From NCBI GenBank assembly GCA_940671915.1, contig CALNVZ010000174.1, positions 3,575,993-3,639,992 on the forward strand: a DNA stretch of 64,000 nt. Reading direction: 5' to 3'. The notes below the pieces were generated by a model. It was not told the DNA's origin and searched no databases. It worked only from the letters and a program-made list of their open reading frames with translations. The position numbers and the translations under genes were made by a program. This document shows positions 1 through 10,215 of the stretch, one piece after another (positions within the stretch are counted from its first letter, which is position 1; each line of letters starts with the position of its first letter). The DNA is from Paracentrotus lividus (Eukaryota > Echinodermata > Echinoidea > Camarodonta > Echinidae).

Positions 1-772
1 GGACTGGCGGAGAAAGGCCCAACTCGTGGACGAAAGTCAAAATCGGATTTGTCAGATTACAAAAGGTAATCCTGTACTCGAAGCTGAAAGGACGTAAGAG
101 CTTTCGACCTACCCGAAAAGAAACCTTAACGCCCCTCCGAAGTTTCAGGGGTCACTTCCGACCTCTGGAACGAAAAGAAAAAGAAATAAGCCTGTGACTC
201 GCTTTGCCAAAGGAAGCTCTACAACGACTTCAGGTACAACTTCGTCGGATAAAATATCCACCGAAGTAATAACCCGGGAGGGATCCCGCGTATCAACCAT
301 AACCGAATGGCGGTACAAGGGAGTCGGATGAGATTCAAAACATGAGTCGTGAGAATCAGCCACCGAAAAGATCTCATCGTCTGACGAGGAAACATCCAGC
401 TCCTCCCAAGGAGGGTGGGAACCACCCATAGAGGTGAGTCGGGAGTGGTGACGTACTCGCTGTCTCGTAAACCTCAAACCACTTGCGAACCTCCGGAGGT
501 ACACCAAACTAGCCCGGATTGGCATCCGGGAGTTGATGTCTACCCGAAAAGGAAGTGTCTAACCTGAGGGGACAGGGTTCATAAACGAAAGCCGGATCGG
601 TTCGGCAACGACGAAGTCGCTCTGAACCCGAAGTGCCCGCCTGTAAAGGGGCACTGATCCCCGCGGGAACCGGATCGGGATCCGGAACTGCAAGTCTATG
701 ACGCTTCACTACGGAAGAGCCCGCCTCAGATGCGGTGCCGATCCGAAAGAACCGACTTGGAAGACGGGGTGT
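1..772 (-). pseudogene. gag-like segment, copy 1 of direct duplication
   Basis: Minus-strand frames contain the block WEELDVSSSDDEIFS followed by a RDPSRVITSVDILSDE stretch, the same as in 1502-1948. The unit matches 1446-2215 almost base for base, and the match ends sharply after the bases that read GACGGGGTGT on the plus strand. Differences are mainly one- or two-base indels beside short homopolymers, which break the reading frame into overlapping pieces. It is cut by the window start. The gag assignment is inferred from position before the basic domain and RT fragment, not from a recognised fold. Confidence 0.5.
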
Positions 773-1000
773 GAACTAATTCCGACTAGGACACAGTTGA
801 TCATGAATCCCAAACTCTCTGTCGTTTTCACTAACATTGAAAATGGTGTGAAAGCAGGACCTCCGAAAAGGCGACGAGAAGCCAATCGTCTAAGAAAGCG
901 AAAATCCGAAGGTCCTTGCCCTGAGGAAAGAAATCACGCTGATTCTTCGCGAAGCCTCGGAAGAGCCCCTACCACTCCACGTCCTCGACGAGGAGTCTGG
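773..1000 (-). pseudogene. DIRS-like reverse transcriptase palm fragment
   Basis: On the minus strand, positions 896-876 encode FLDDWLL, preceded by a GKDLRIFA stretch; after a frame change the sequence reads KTTESLGFMIN, which fits the RT region just after the catalytic aspartates (SLGFxIN). Only about 70 codons of RT are present. Upstream on the minus strand it follows a gag-like C-terminus with none of the intervening RT fingers, implying an internal deletion. Downstream it joins gag copy 1 directly at 772/773. Function is lost; the piece serves mainly as a family diagnostic. Confidence 0.6.
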
Positions 1001-1020
1001 TCTGAAAAGACACAGACGAC

Positions 1021-1445
1021 ATAAGAATCATAAGAAAAGTCGGTTACCCTACGATCCTGGAGGAGCTGCCAAGGCCGACCGGGCAGGAACGGAAGCCCTC
1101 TTGTCTTCTTTCTTCTTGCCCTTCCTGAAAGGAGGAGCTTTGAAGAAGCCAGGTATAACAGACCTAGAAGACAATGGGGCCTGACGAACATCTCTAATAG
1201 ATGTAGACAATTCCTGGCCTTCTAACGTGAGTCAACTTCAAAATGCAAAACGTCTGCCAAGTTGCTCCCGTAAAGGAAGGGGGAAGTCACGTAATCTCCT
1301 GACCATATCCGGGATGAGGGATTGCTTGATATGAAGAGTCTCAAGCATATGAACTCTACGGGCATTATCCAGCAAGGTGATGTAGCCGCAAACTGAGAAA
1401 ACAAGAGAGAAGAAACCTCCCTAAGGGCCAGGAGAATCTCGGCCC
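1021..1445 (-). pseudogene. gag-like C-terminal segment with basic stretch
   Basis: The minus-strand reading continues from copy 2 through stretches such as VHMLETLHIKQSLIPDMVRR and a Lys-rich FRKGKKKEDKR motif, suggestive of a nucleic-acid-binding gag tail. Several frame changes and stops interrupt it. It lies between gag copy 2 and the RT fragment and occurs only once, unlike the flanking 0.77 kb unit. The role is inferred from context; no zinc knuckle was seen. Confidence 0.4.
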
Positions 1446-2294
1446 GGACTGGCGGAGAAAGGCCCAACTCGTGGACGAAAGTCAAAATCGGATTTGTCAG
1501 ATTACAAAAGGTAATCCTGTACTCGAAGCTGAAAGGACGTAAGAGCTTTCGACCTACCCCGAAAGAACCTTAACGCCCTCGAAGTTTCAGGGGTCACTTC
1601 CGACATCTGGAACGAAAAGAAAAAGAAATAAGCCTGTGACTCGCTTTGCCAAGGAAGCTCTACAACGACTTCAGGTACAACTTCGTCGGATAAAATATCC
1701 ACCGAAGTAATAACCCGGGAGGGATCCCGCGTATCAACCATAACCGAATGGCGGTACAAGGGAGTCGGATGAGATTCAAAACATGAGTCGTGAGAATCAG
1801 CACACGAAAAGATCTCATCGTCTGACGAGGAAACATCCAGCTCCTCCCAAGAGGGTGGGAACCACCCATAGAGGTGAGTCGGGAGTGGTGACGTACTCGC
1901 TGTCTCGTAAACCTCAAACCACTTGCGAACCTCCGGAGGTACACCCAAACTACCCGGATTGGCATCGGAGTTGATGTCTACCCGAAAAGGAAGTGTCTAA
2001 CCTGAGGGGGACAGGGTTCATAACGAAAGCCGGATCCGGTTCGGCAACGAACGAAAGTCGCTCTGAACCCGAAGTGCCCGCCTGTAAAGGGGCACTGATC
2101 CCCGCGGGAACCGGATCGGGATCCGGAACTGCAAGTCTATGACGCTTCACTACGGAAGAGCCCGCCTCAGATGCGGTGCCGATCCGAAAGGAAACCGACT
2201 TGGAAGACGGGGTGTAGGCTTCAAAAAGAAACGCCCGCCTATAACGGACCCTGGCTCCGAAAAGAAATCGGAGCGGAATCCGAAACACGTTCAC
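1446..2294 (-). pseudogene. gag-like segment, copy 2 of direct duplication
   Basis: The least broken gag-like frame of the element (148 codons at 1948-1502) lies here, with a Trp-Glu-Glu-Leu-Asp acidic block, a run of serines and aspartates and an ILSDEVVPEVVVELP stretch. Upstream, in a shifted frame, Pro-rich sequence (PDPDPVPAGISAP) is read from 2294 to 1950. Bases 1446-2215 duplicate 1-772; the duplicated block ends at 2215, after which this copy continues into unique upstream gag sequence while copy 1 runs into the RT fragment. I do not recognise a conserved gag fold, so the name rests on context. Confidence 0.45.
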
Positions 2295-3530
2295 GCCTCA
2301 CCGACGTAGTATCCGAAAAGGAAGGGGACACACTCCGAGATTAAAAACGGAGAGAGACAGACCCCGCCACCAAAAGGTGGTGACCGATATGTCGGGGACG
2401 TCCGGCTTTACCGGATACCCGCCGACAAGTACAAAGCGACGGCTTTGGACGTGTCAGCCGCGCTAGTGAGAGACCAAGTGCGGCCTACTATCCGAGGATA
2501 CAGGTCCGCCTTGAACGGTACTCACCCCCAAAACCGGTACGGAAACCGACTCGCGGATCCGATTTACCTCAGTTAAGGGTACGGCGCCGATATCCGGTCC
2601 GGTCAAACTCGATAAAGAAACCGAGCTCGATCCGGTTATGCCAGGCGAAGCCTGAGGCACAATGGGATTCGCACCGTGAGAGAAATGAACCCAGCACCTT
2701 CAGCCTGAACTGAATTAGCCAGTGAACTGGCCACCGTTTGTGAAACCGATGTATAACCGTTTTAGATCTCCCGTTAGTCAACGGGGCAAAGGATAATCGT
2801 ACTCGGACGAGGGCCGTAGCGTCATTTTCCTGGACGCTGCAAACCTGTCAGATATCAACGGTCCCGTACTTTGAGGGACCGACGATTCCGAGCAGGGAGG
2901 TTTTGTCCGCCAGTGTTCGACCAATTATACTCACCCCCGCAAATCCGAGGTGGTGAAGACAAGCCTCTCACCCCTGCAAGGGGACTTCTCAGAAGAAAAC
3001 ACACGCCTGCTCGCTAATTTCTTCCCCGCTTCTTCTTATTTGAAGAAGACACGAGAAGAAAAAGACAAGACGAATCTGTAATAAGAGAAAGAAAAGTGTT
3101 AATACACAAAGGGGTAAATAGGCGGGTCTAACAAAGAAGCGGAGCACAAAAAACTCTGTGCGCGCGCAAAACAACACACACACTCTAACGTAAACCACGA
3201 CACGTATTACATACACGCAGTAAAGAACGTACGAAAGTCTACGGGAAGAGAGAGCGTGAAAAATAAACGATCACCGAGAGATAAAAACTATCAAATCTCG
3301 GTAAAACCAAAAGACTAGACCCAAAAAGAGAGCTCAGAATACTCAAAAGATTATCCTGATCAATATAACCTCGCAAAAACACCGCAAGGAAGTCCCAAAA
3401 GGGAGAAACACGCTATTTTTGGCGCGGGCAAAATACACGACTTATCTCGACGGAGGCGAAGAGATTAGAGGAAGTGTATAGGATCGCTTTCGGCCGCATC
3501 CTCGTCAATGGAGGGCGCTATTCAATGGGG
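2295..3530 (-). other. Upstream part of the DIRS-like element (gag N-terminus and leader)
   Basis: Minus-strand frames at 2660-2463 carry short Val-Pro/Ser-rich repeats (SVSVPVLGVS) in the style of the Pro-rich gag N-terminus seen further on. Beyond about 2800 no coding pattern is visible; the sequence holds an ACACAC run near 3170-3185 and ends in a G-rich tract (3522-3540). It is likely leader or terminal repeat of the element, but no terminal repeat partner lies in the window to prove this. Confidence 0.35.
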
Positions 3531-3656
3531 GGTGGGGGGGTAAATTTAGGCGAATGATAGGGCAAAAATTTCGGTGTAAATTTCGGTTTGGGGCGATTCG
3601 AGCTCGAATAGCAATGGTAGGCAAATGTATAGTTCTATTGAAGTAAATCAAGTATT

Positions 3657-4183
3657 TTTCTACCTGATGGCGGCCTGTCGCCTTTATGTTTGTGATAGTT
3701 ATTATAATTTGGGTCGTGAATGAATTTTGAAAATTTCAAAAATCAGCGGCGACTGTACAATATCTGAATGGGAGGCCGATCCTGATTTTGGTGATTGTAG
3801 GTGGCGACAAAGACCGTAGCGGCTTAAATTTCACTTTATGTTCGGTTCAGCGATGCGTGCAACATACGCTCGAGCGCGACAACCTACAACTGGCCGCTGT
3901 TCCGCTGTGCTAAACATGTTCTATCTGGCGACAATCTACGATAGCACCTTGTAGCGACAAGAGAAGACAGGCTACGGTCATTGACGTCAACCCAACTGAC
4001 GCCGGCTATTGTTTAACTTGTTGAGAACCAGCGGCGAACAGAATTTTGCTACGTATTTGTTGACGACAGACGCGATAATTCACGATCTTATAGGCGATTC
4101 GACCTGCGCATGGTGGCGATGGGTACTAAAAAGTAGTTGGCAGGTTGTCGCCACAACAATCGCCTTCTGTGGAACAGGCCCTT
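3657..4183 (-). mobile_element. Truncated copy of the GTCGC-rich TIR element
   Basis: Reverse-complement match over most of its length to 35640-36185. Its outer end at 4183 has the family terminus (plus strand ...ACAGGCCCTT preceded by CGCCTTCTGTGG). The other end stops at TCTACCTGATGG, lacking the equivalent of 36186-36488 and the second terminus. It is non-coding and full of GTCGC/GCGAC words. No target duplication can be assigned because one end is missing. Confidence 0.7.
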
Positions 4184-4823
4184 AACTCTTTCATGTCACA
4201 CATCTATGCTTTTAGTTTTAATAATCTACAATATAATATGTGATTATTATGATTTGTTGTTAATTTTATGTCAACTTACAAATTTTCTACAGACTTTTAT
4301 TGCTAAAGTTAATCAATCATAATTTCATATAGTAGCTTTTCACAGGTTACTTTATAACATTCTAAGCTAATCTACACAAACTGATCAAATAACCCTTTCA
4401 TCTTTCCTTTAAAAATATTCCTAGAATTTGATCAGATTTAAAGCTGAACCATTCTTTGAGCTTCTTTGATAAATGGAGGGAGTGTCAATGTACATGAATC
4501 TAAATACCCAAGTTGTAATGGAATGTTATTTATATTTGGTGTAAGACCTTCCATTAATGAGAATAGGTGGATTCACACCTGCCCGATCTGGAAAAGTTCC
4601 CGTAATCTCTGATTGGGTATTCTTACCCAGATCACAAACTACGCGTAATTTTGCAAGTGTGAAACCAAATTACGCGTAATATTCCTGAAGATAAATTCCC
4701 GTAAATAAGTAGGCACTTCGTCGAAACTACGCGTATAAACATCTGAAAATTTCACTAAGTGCTCCCCCGTATAATAATGCACAAGTTATAGGAGAGTAAT
4801 ACATTGGCGCACACGACATACGC
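4184..4823. other. AT-rich spacer with three ACGCGT sites
   Basis: No coding signal. It contains ACGCGT at about 4641, 4672 and 4727; the middle one sits in the perfect palindrome ATTACGCGTAAT (4669-4680). The sequence between about 4560 and 4800 has the feel of a MITE remnant, but no paired termini were found. Confidence 0.3.
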
Positions 4824-5764
4824 CTGAAACTATATATAGGGCACATTATTTGTATATTTGGGTATACAGGGTTTATATCTCGCATTGAAAAATATGCTTA
4901 TTATAATAGAAACCTAGGACCTTACTACTAAATCAATATGAAAAGAGGTCAACACAAGTTTCGATTTGAAGGGGTTTATATTTATTTATTTATTATTTAT
5001 TTACTATTTATTCTGCTCTTTGAAACACATAATCATATATTCATTTCAAAATAAGTGACAAGAATAAAAAGTCGATCGAAATTATATCATTGCCTCTTTG
5101 TGATGAATAAAAATATAATTCCACATAATAATATATCTATGAATTATGACAAAGTAAAGAGAGATTTTGCCAACATGTACGTATAAAACGTATCTTCCCC
5201 CATGGCAAAATAAGCAAATTTTTAATTTTGGTCATCATCAATATAAATATCATTGGAATATGTAGTCTCATATCAGGTTCACGATGTATATGGAGTGTTT
5301 GCTGTAGTCAAGTAATATACCCATCAAAATGATGTTTGACAATCAAAGGGTGAAAATCGGGTCAAAAGTGTTACAAATAAAATAGTGAAAATTAAACTAA
5401 AATAAAAAAATGTATAAATAAACGTTGATAGACAAAACATGTCCTATGATTCAAGCAAGTTTATAAATGGTTCATTATTTTTAGAATTAGTGGTGGTGTC
5501 CCAGTTCTCCTGCGTCCCAGCGCTCCCCTATCACGCCTATATGTTTTTAAAAATATTTTTGATAAGAAACCTAAAGGGCAGTCATCGAGGCTTATACTTC
5601 CATAATCGCTTTTATAAACCCCTTCTAATCGAAACTTGTGTTACACTATTTTCATATTGCTTTAGTAGTCAGGTCCTAGGTTTCTATATATAATAGGCAT
5701 ATTTTTCATTAAGAGATATAAGCTCCTTGCAAAAATACAAATAATGTGCCCTATATGGTTTCAG
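4824..5764. mobile_element. Inverted-repeat element with ~150 bp arms
   Basis: The left arm (4824-4980) and right arm (5613-5764) are imperfect reverse complements: both carry CTGAAAC/GTTTCAG ends, a GGGCACATTATTTGTAT block, CCTAGGACC/GGTCCTAGG and TCGATTTGAAGGGGTTTATA or its complement. The 630 bp interior is AT-rich and non-coding. No convincing target duplication flanks it. It is likely a non-autonomous DNA transposon or foldback element of unknown superfamily. Confidence 0.65.
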
Positions 5765-5814
5765 TTGATACCAGGAGCGGATCCAGGGGGATGGGCGGCC
5801 CCCTAGCAAATACA

Positions 5815-5838
5815 AAATAATAATAATAATAATAATAA
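5815..5838. repeat. (AAT)n microsatellite
   Basis: About eight uninterrupted AAT units. They lie just after a GGATCCAGGGGG terminus-like sequence (5778-5789) resembling the ends of the hairpin element at 8159. The following 5840-6180 segment is low-complexity A- and G-rich DNA without a recognisable feature. Confidence 0.85.
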
Positions 5839-6182
5839 GGTAAAAAAAAAAGAGAGAAAAAAAGAGGGGGAATAGGAACAAAGGGGAGGAAGATATCGCG
5901 ATGATATCCGATTGATCGACTGTATCTATACCCCTATGGCCGATATGTGATTACTTCTTGACCGTGACGGTCAAAAGCCCCCACCCCAAAAAAAATTCAT
6001 ACCTACCCCGCCCCACTCTCTCAATCTCTCTTATCACTCAACCAGCGTGAAGTGCAAGAATTTTTATTAGATTCCAGATCGTCCACTGGATGCAGTCTAT
6101 CTACAGCACTATAAACATTTTTGGTGCACATATTAGTGAAACGTAAATACGGGAAGGACGGGGGGGGGGGGTGAAAGAATTT

Positions 6183-7420
6183 TACCAATTTAATGTGTTA
6201 TAGTCTATTTTCAACTAATTAAATGAGTAATGCTATTTTGGCCCCTTGAGGGCTACTGTCTGGGCCCTTGTACAGGCTAAAATTGCTGTCACTGCTGTTT
6301 TGGTTATCTGTGGGTGTCTATTCCGTACATTGCAAAGGAATTAGAAATGTCTCTTTTCAACTAATTTAATGAGTTATGGGATTTGTAGTCTAGGCCCATG
6401 TACAGGATAAAATTGCTGTCATTGCTGTTTTGGTTATCTCTGGTGTCTAATACTTCCATTGCAAAAGGAATTAGCCATGTCTCTTTTCAACTAATTTAAT
6501 GAGTTATAGGATTTGGGGCCCCTTAGGGCTACTGTCTGGGCCCTTGTACAGGATAAAATTGCTGTCATTGCTGTTTTGGTTATCTCTGGTATCTAATACT
6601 TCCATTGCAAAAGGAATTAGCCATGTCTCTTTTCAACTAAATTAATGTGTTATGAGATTTGGGGCCCTTTAGGGCTACTGTCTGGGCCCTTGTACAGGAT
6701 AAAATGGCTGTCATTGCTGTTTTGGTTATCTCTGGTGTCTAATACTTCCATTGCGAAAGGAATTACCAATGTCTCTTTTCAACTCATTTAATGTGTAAGG
6801 CCTATATGGGATTTGGGGCCCTTTAGGGCTACTGTTTGGGCCCTTGTACAGGATAAAATTGCTGTCATTGCTGTTTTGGTTATCACTGGTGTATAATGCG
6901 GCCATTGCAAAAGGAATTAGCCATGTCTCTATTCAACTCATTTAATGTGTTAGGCCTATGGGATTTGGGGCCCTTTAGGGCTACTGTCTGGGCCCTCGTA
7001 CAGGATAAAATTGCTGTCATTGCTGTTTTGGTTATCTCTGGTGTCTAATACTTCCATTGCAAAAGGAATTAGCCATTTCTCTTTTCAACTCATTTAAACG
7101 TATTGTGGGGGTCCTTTAGGGCTACTGTCTGGGGCCCCGTACAGGATAAAATTGCTGTCATTGCCGGTTTTATACTAGGTGCCCCCTAAGGAATGATATC
7201 CACCGATTTTTGTCCATTTCTCTTCTCAACTCATTTAATGCATATTTGAAGCCGCTTTTGGGGGCCCCCAAGGCTTCCTGTACAGGATGTGGCCTGCCAG
7301 CAATCCATTTTTTTTACCCTTGGCCACGTCCCGACATGATAAGACCATCAAACCTTATGTCTCTTCTCAGCTAATTAAATCTCGTGGGCCCCCGGCCTAA
7401 AGGGCTCCCTGCTCTCACAT
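6183..7420. repeat. Degenerate ~145 bp tandem satellite, 8-9 copies
   Basis: The word TACAGG within the core GGGCTACTGTCTGGGCCC...TACAGG recurs at 6271, 6401, 6547, 6693, 6847, 6999, 7140 and 7281, giving spacings of 130, 146, 146, 154, 152, 141 and 141 bp. Each unit also carries AAAATTGCTGTCATTGCTG, a GGAATTAGCCATGTCTCTTT block and a TTTAATGNGTTA block. Copies 3-6 are very similar; the first two are shortened and those after 7100 are increasingly diverged, ending in a partial ninth copy. No frame is open throughout. Confidence 0.85.
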
Positions 7421-8158
7421 CTCTGAGACTTTCGAATAGCAGAGACATCTCCAAGATGTCGTAGTGACAGAGAAAATCTCATGGATATAAACATTTTTTA
7501 ATTTTCCTGTGACTTGTGAGACGTTGTGGCGAGACTCAGGAGACGCCTCAGAAACTACATGTAGTCTCAACCCCGTCTCATGCCGAGTGAGATACTCCCA
7601 TAAGGGATAGCAAAATGTAATGTATCACACCAGCATGGAGTGCCTTCTAATAATGAACTACATAGCTTGTATGACAGTACATCATCATACAATCAATCCT
7701 AATCTTGAAAGAAGCCATTGATCCATTTAGCTGACAATGGCTCATAAATATTTGAAATTGTCAAGTTATTGACAAGTTACTACAAAAAAATGTCTATAGT
7801 GCAGCACCATCAGTACAAAACATTGACAAAAGCAAACAAACATCTGGTTGCTGGGCATTGGGCCAATTTTCAATTTTTCTGTGATTGGATGTTTCATACA
7901 TTTGCATTGCACCTACTTCATAACGAATTAGAAAGCAATGTCACGTAATTCCCCTTTTGAGGCCCATCATCAAAGTTTACAATGACGGTCCCCTTGCATT
8001 TTATAACTATTTATATCTCTTCATGTCAACGAATTGTATGTTCTTTATTCCTGTATGTATACTTTACAACATTGTAACATATAATTTTAGATAATTTTCT
8101 TTCATGTAAGTATTATTTAAATGCACTCTACTTTATATTTTGTTAAAATGTAGATATG
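7421..8158. other. Unassigned sequence
   Basis: No coding frame, RNA gene or paired repeat was recognised. From 7430 to 7610 the sequence is rich in GAGAC/GTCTC words (for example at 7540-7580), which may be the ruin of a short repeat. The rest is AT-rich. Confidence 0.3.
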
Positions 8159-8328
8159 CAGTGGCGGATCCAGGATTTTGAAATACAGGGGGGGGGGCGC
8201 ATCCTGAAAATGTGAAAAAAAAGGGGACGCAGCCGAAAATCTTCTCATATTTACATGTACAGTCAATGAGTGGTTTTCAAATTATAGAGGGGGCTCGCGT
8301 CCCCTGCGCCCCCGCCTGGATCCGCCTC
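8159..8328. mobile_element. Short hairpin element with GGCGGATCCAGG ends (MITE)
   Basis: Begins CAGTGGCGGATCCAGG and ends CCTGGATCCGCCTC, so the termini form an inverted repeat around about 140 bp. The interior has a G11-type run answered by a C-rich run near the other end, extending the stem. CAGTGGCGGATCCAGG-like termini are widespread on hAT-like non-autonomous elements in invertebrate genomes. No clear 8 bp target duplication was found. Confidence 0.6.
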
Positions 8329-9186
8329 TTTCAGATTTTAGGTTTTCATGTAATTTGAAAGAAGTTCTATAAAAATCAATTATAATATTATTAAGAGAGT
8401 TAGGGAAGCTTGAAAAGTCTTGTGGTACTTTCTATGGGGACCTTCAAATCAGTAAATTTGTTTTAAAATGGCTGATTTTTCAGACTCTACATTAGTTTTT
8501 TACACAGATTTTCATATTTTCCCTTTTTTTATAATAATAATATAATAAAAGAGTATCTACATTGTGCAGCCGCTAAATTATATTCTATTGGGCAGAACAA
8601 AAATAAATCATACATTTTAGAGAGCATTAGTAAGAATATTTCTTCATACTTCATATACTTCATATTTCTGATTGTCTCTTTCTGACCATGGCATACATGT
8701 ACATGTATGGGATGTGAAATACATTTTCCCATGTTAAGCTCAGAAGCACTTTGAAAGATAACAGGGAAATATGAAAATCTGTACAAAACAAATTGACAAT
8801 TGTCTACAAACTCAGCCATTTTGAAGCAATTTTACCAAAGTGCAGACTAGTACTTTTGTACAAGACTTTTCACCCAAAAACTGGCATTTCCCAATGCACA
8901 ACTAAATGGGGAAAATGCCAGTTCATTGTGACAGCGACGAATTCATCCATGATACATGTAAAAGAGATCATTGAGCCATAAAGATATGGACTGTGCATTT
9001 CTAAAGCGATTAAATTTCCCTGTTGATGAGAATTTTCATAAAGCAATGAAATTCTGTCAGAATGAAAATTCGACCACATACCAACAAATTATAAATTATA
9101 TACACTTCATACATTTTGCACATACATTTCACTCTTTGCATTGTAACAGCATCATTGGCATATAGACCCAGTATGAGCAGATTTAA
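8329..9186. other. Unassigned sequence with a short hairpin
   Basis: AT-rich, no credible gene. One local inverted repeat pairs ACTGGCATTTCCC (from 8880) with GGGGAAAATGCCAGT (ending about 8922), loop about 15 bases. Small open frames on both strands here overlap one another and show no conserved pattern. Confidence 0.35.
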
Positions 9187-9345
9187 CAGTGGCAGATCAA
9201 GGATTTCATGATGGGGGGGGGCCAAAATTGGGATTTCAGATTTTTTTGTAAAGTCTATTTTTTTACATCACCCCAGCCAAGCAAAAAGAAACAGTCGATT
9301 TTTTCCTGGCCGAGCAATAAGCAAGGGGGGTGATATGTAGCATTT
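9187..9345. other. Terminus-like CAGTGGCAGATCAAGG followed by low-complexity DNA
   Basis: A diverged version of the GGCGGATCCAGG terminus begins at about 9189 and is followed by a G-run (9212-9221). No matching opposite end was found, so this is likely a solo end or fragment. It borders the 3' tail of LINE-A. Confidence 0.3.
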
Positions 9346-9668
9346 TTCAATTTTTTCAATTCAATTCATATTTATTTAACCATCAGTAAAACATACAATA
9401 TAAAACATACAATGCATAATAATTGAACATACATGTATAAAACGTAATGGTTAGGACCCTTCAAAAGCAGTGAACTGCTTGTAAACAGGGCCCTGTTACA
9501 AATAAACATATACAATGTAAACAAAGTACTAGAGCAATTAAAGTAATCAAGCAGTTAAAGCAGTACATACAAACACACACCCTAATACACACACTAAAAT
9601 GCGATCATGAACAAAAGAAGAAGTAGAAAAGAAAGGAGATAAAGAAGGAAAGGGGTAGAAGAATTATT

Positions 9669-10206
9669 CTACTCAGTCGTGCATACCATTTTATCAAAAA
9701 TAATTTTCTTATACAGGAATTTGAATCGCGATATTGTAGTACTGGATCTTATATCAACATTCAGTGAATTCCATTCACGTATCCCAACAAATGATAATGA
9801 ATTGTATAATAGAGTTGAGTTGCAAACAGGAATGTGTAAATTATTTCTCTGACGAGTGGGGTATTTATGAATAGAAGTATTTGCCTGGAACATATTTAAA
9901 AAAACAGTAGGCAAAAGTTTGTTGTGAAATTTGAACATGAATATGGTTGTATTAAGTTTTATCAGATCAAAGATTGGAATGATTTTTAGTTTTAGAAACA
10001 ATGGTATACTGGGAGACAAATAATGACTGTTTTTGTAATATATGTATCTTATTCACTTTTGTTTTATAGGTATTGCCCCAAATAATATTGCAGTAATTTA
10101 AGTGGGGTAGAATTGTAGCATTATAAATATTCATAAGGATTTTCCTTGGGAGAAAATGTTTTAATTTGTACAATACACCAGTTATCCTAGATATCTTAGA
10201 ATAAAT
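9669..10206 (-). pseudogene. LINE-A RT C-terminal domain
   Basis: The minus strand reads SRITGVLYKLKHFLP, then ILPHLNYCNIIWGN, then after a frameshift near 10000 a 116-codon frame with IPIFDLIKLNTTIFMFKFHN, YPTRQRNNLHIP and GIREWNSLN. This order is diagnostic of L2/CR1-group LINE C-termini. The last stop is near 9669 and the 3' UTR runs to about 9346, including a GGGCCCTGTTTACAAGCAG block common in this group. Confidence 0.8.
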
Positions 10207-10215
10207 ACTATCAAT

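Larger units (their letters stand above)
1..3530 (-). mobile_element. Rearranged DIRS-like retrotransposon (partial)
   Basis: GC-richer block with fragmentary minus-strand coding sequence: an acidic/serine-rich gag-like segment, a basic gag C-terminal stretch and an RT palm fragment with FLDDWLL. A DD followed directly by W-L-L is typical of DIRS-type reverse transcriptases, whereas Gypsy usually has YIDD/YLDD with V-L and Copia YVDD; this is the basis of the DIRS call. No tyrosine recombinase, methylase or complete RT is visible, and the plus-strand 5' side is cut by the window edge. Minus-strand order is gag, short RT piece, gag again, so the element is internally deleted and partly duplicated. 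The right boundary is set where base composition changes near a G-rich tract and is approximate. Confidence 0.55.

Noticed and set aside
6183..7420. CRISPR-like array
   Set aside because: Period of ~145 bp with no unique spacers between short constant repeats; it is a whole-unit satellite in a eukaryotic genome.
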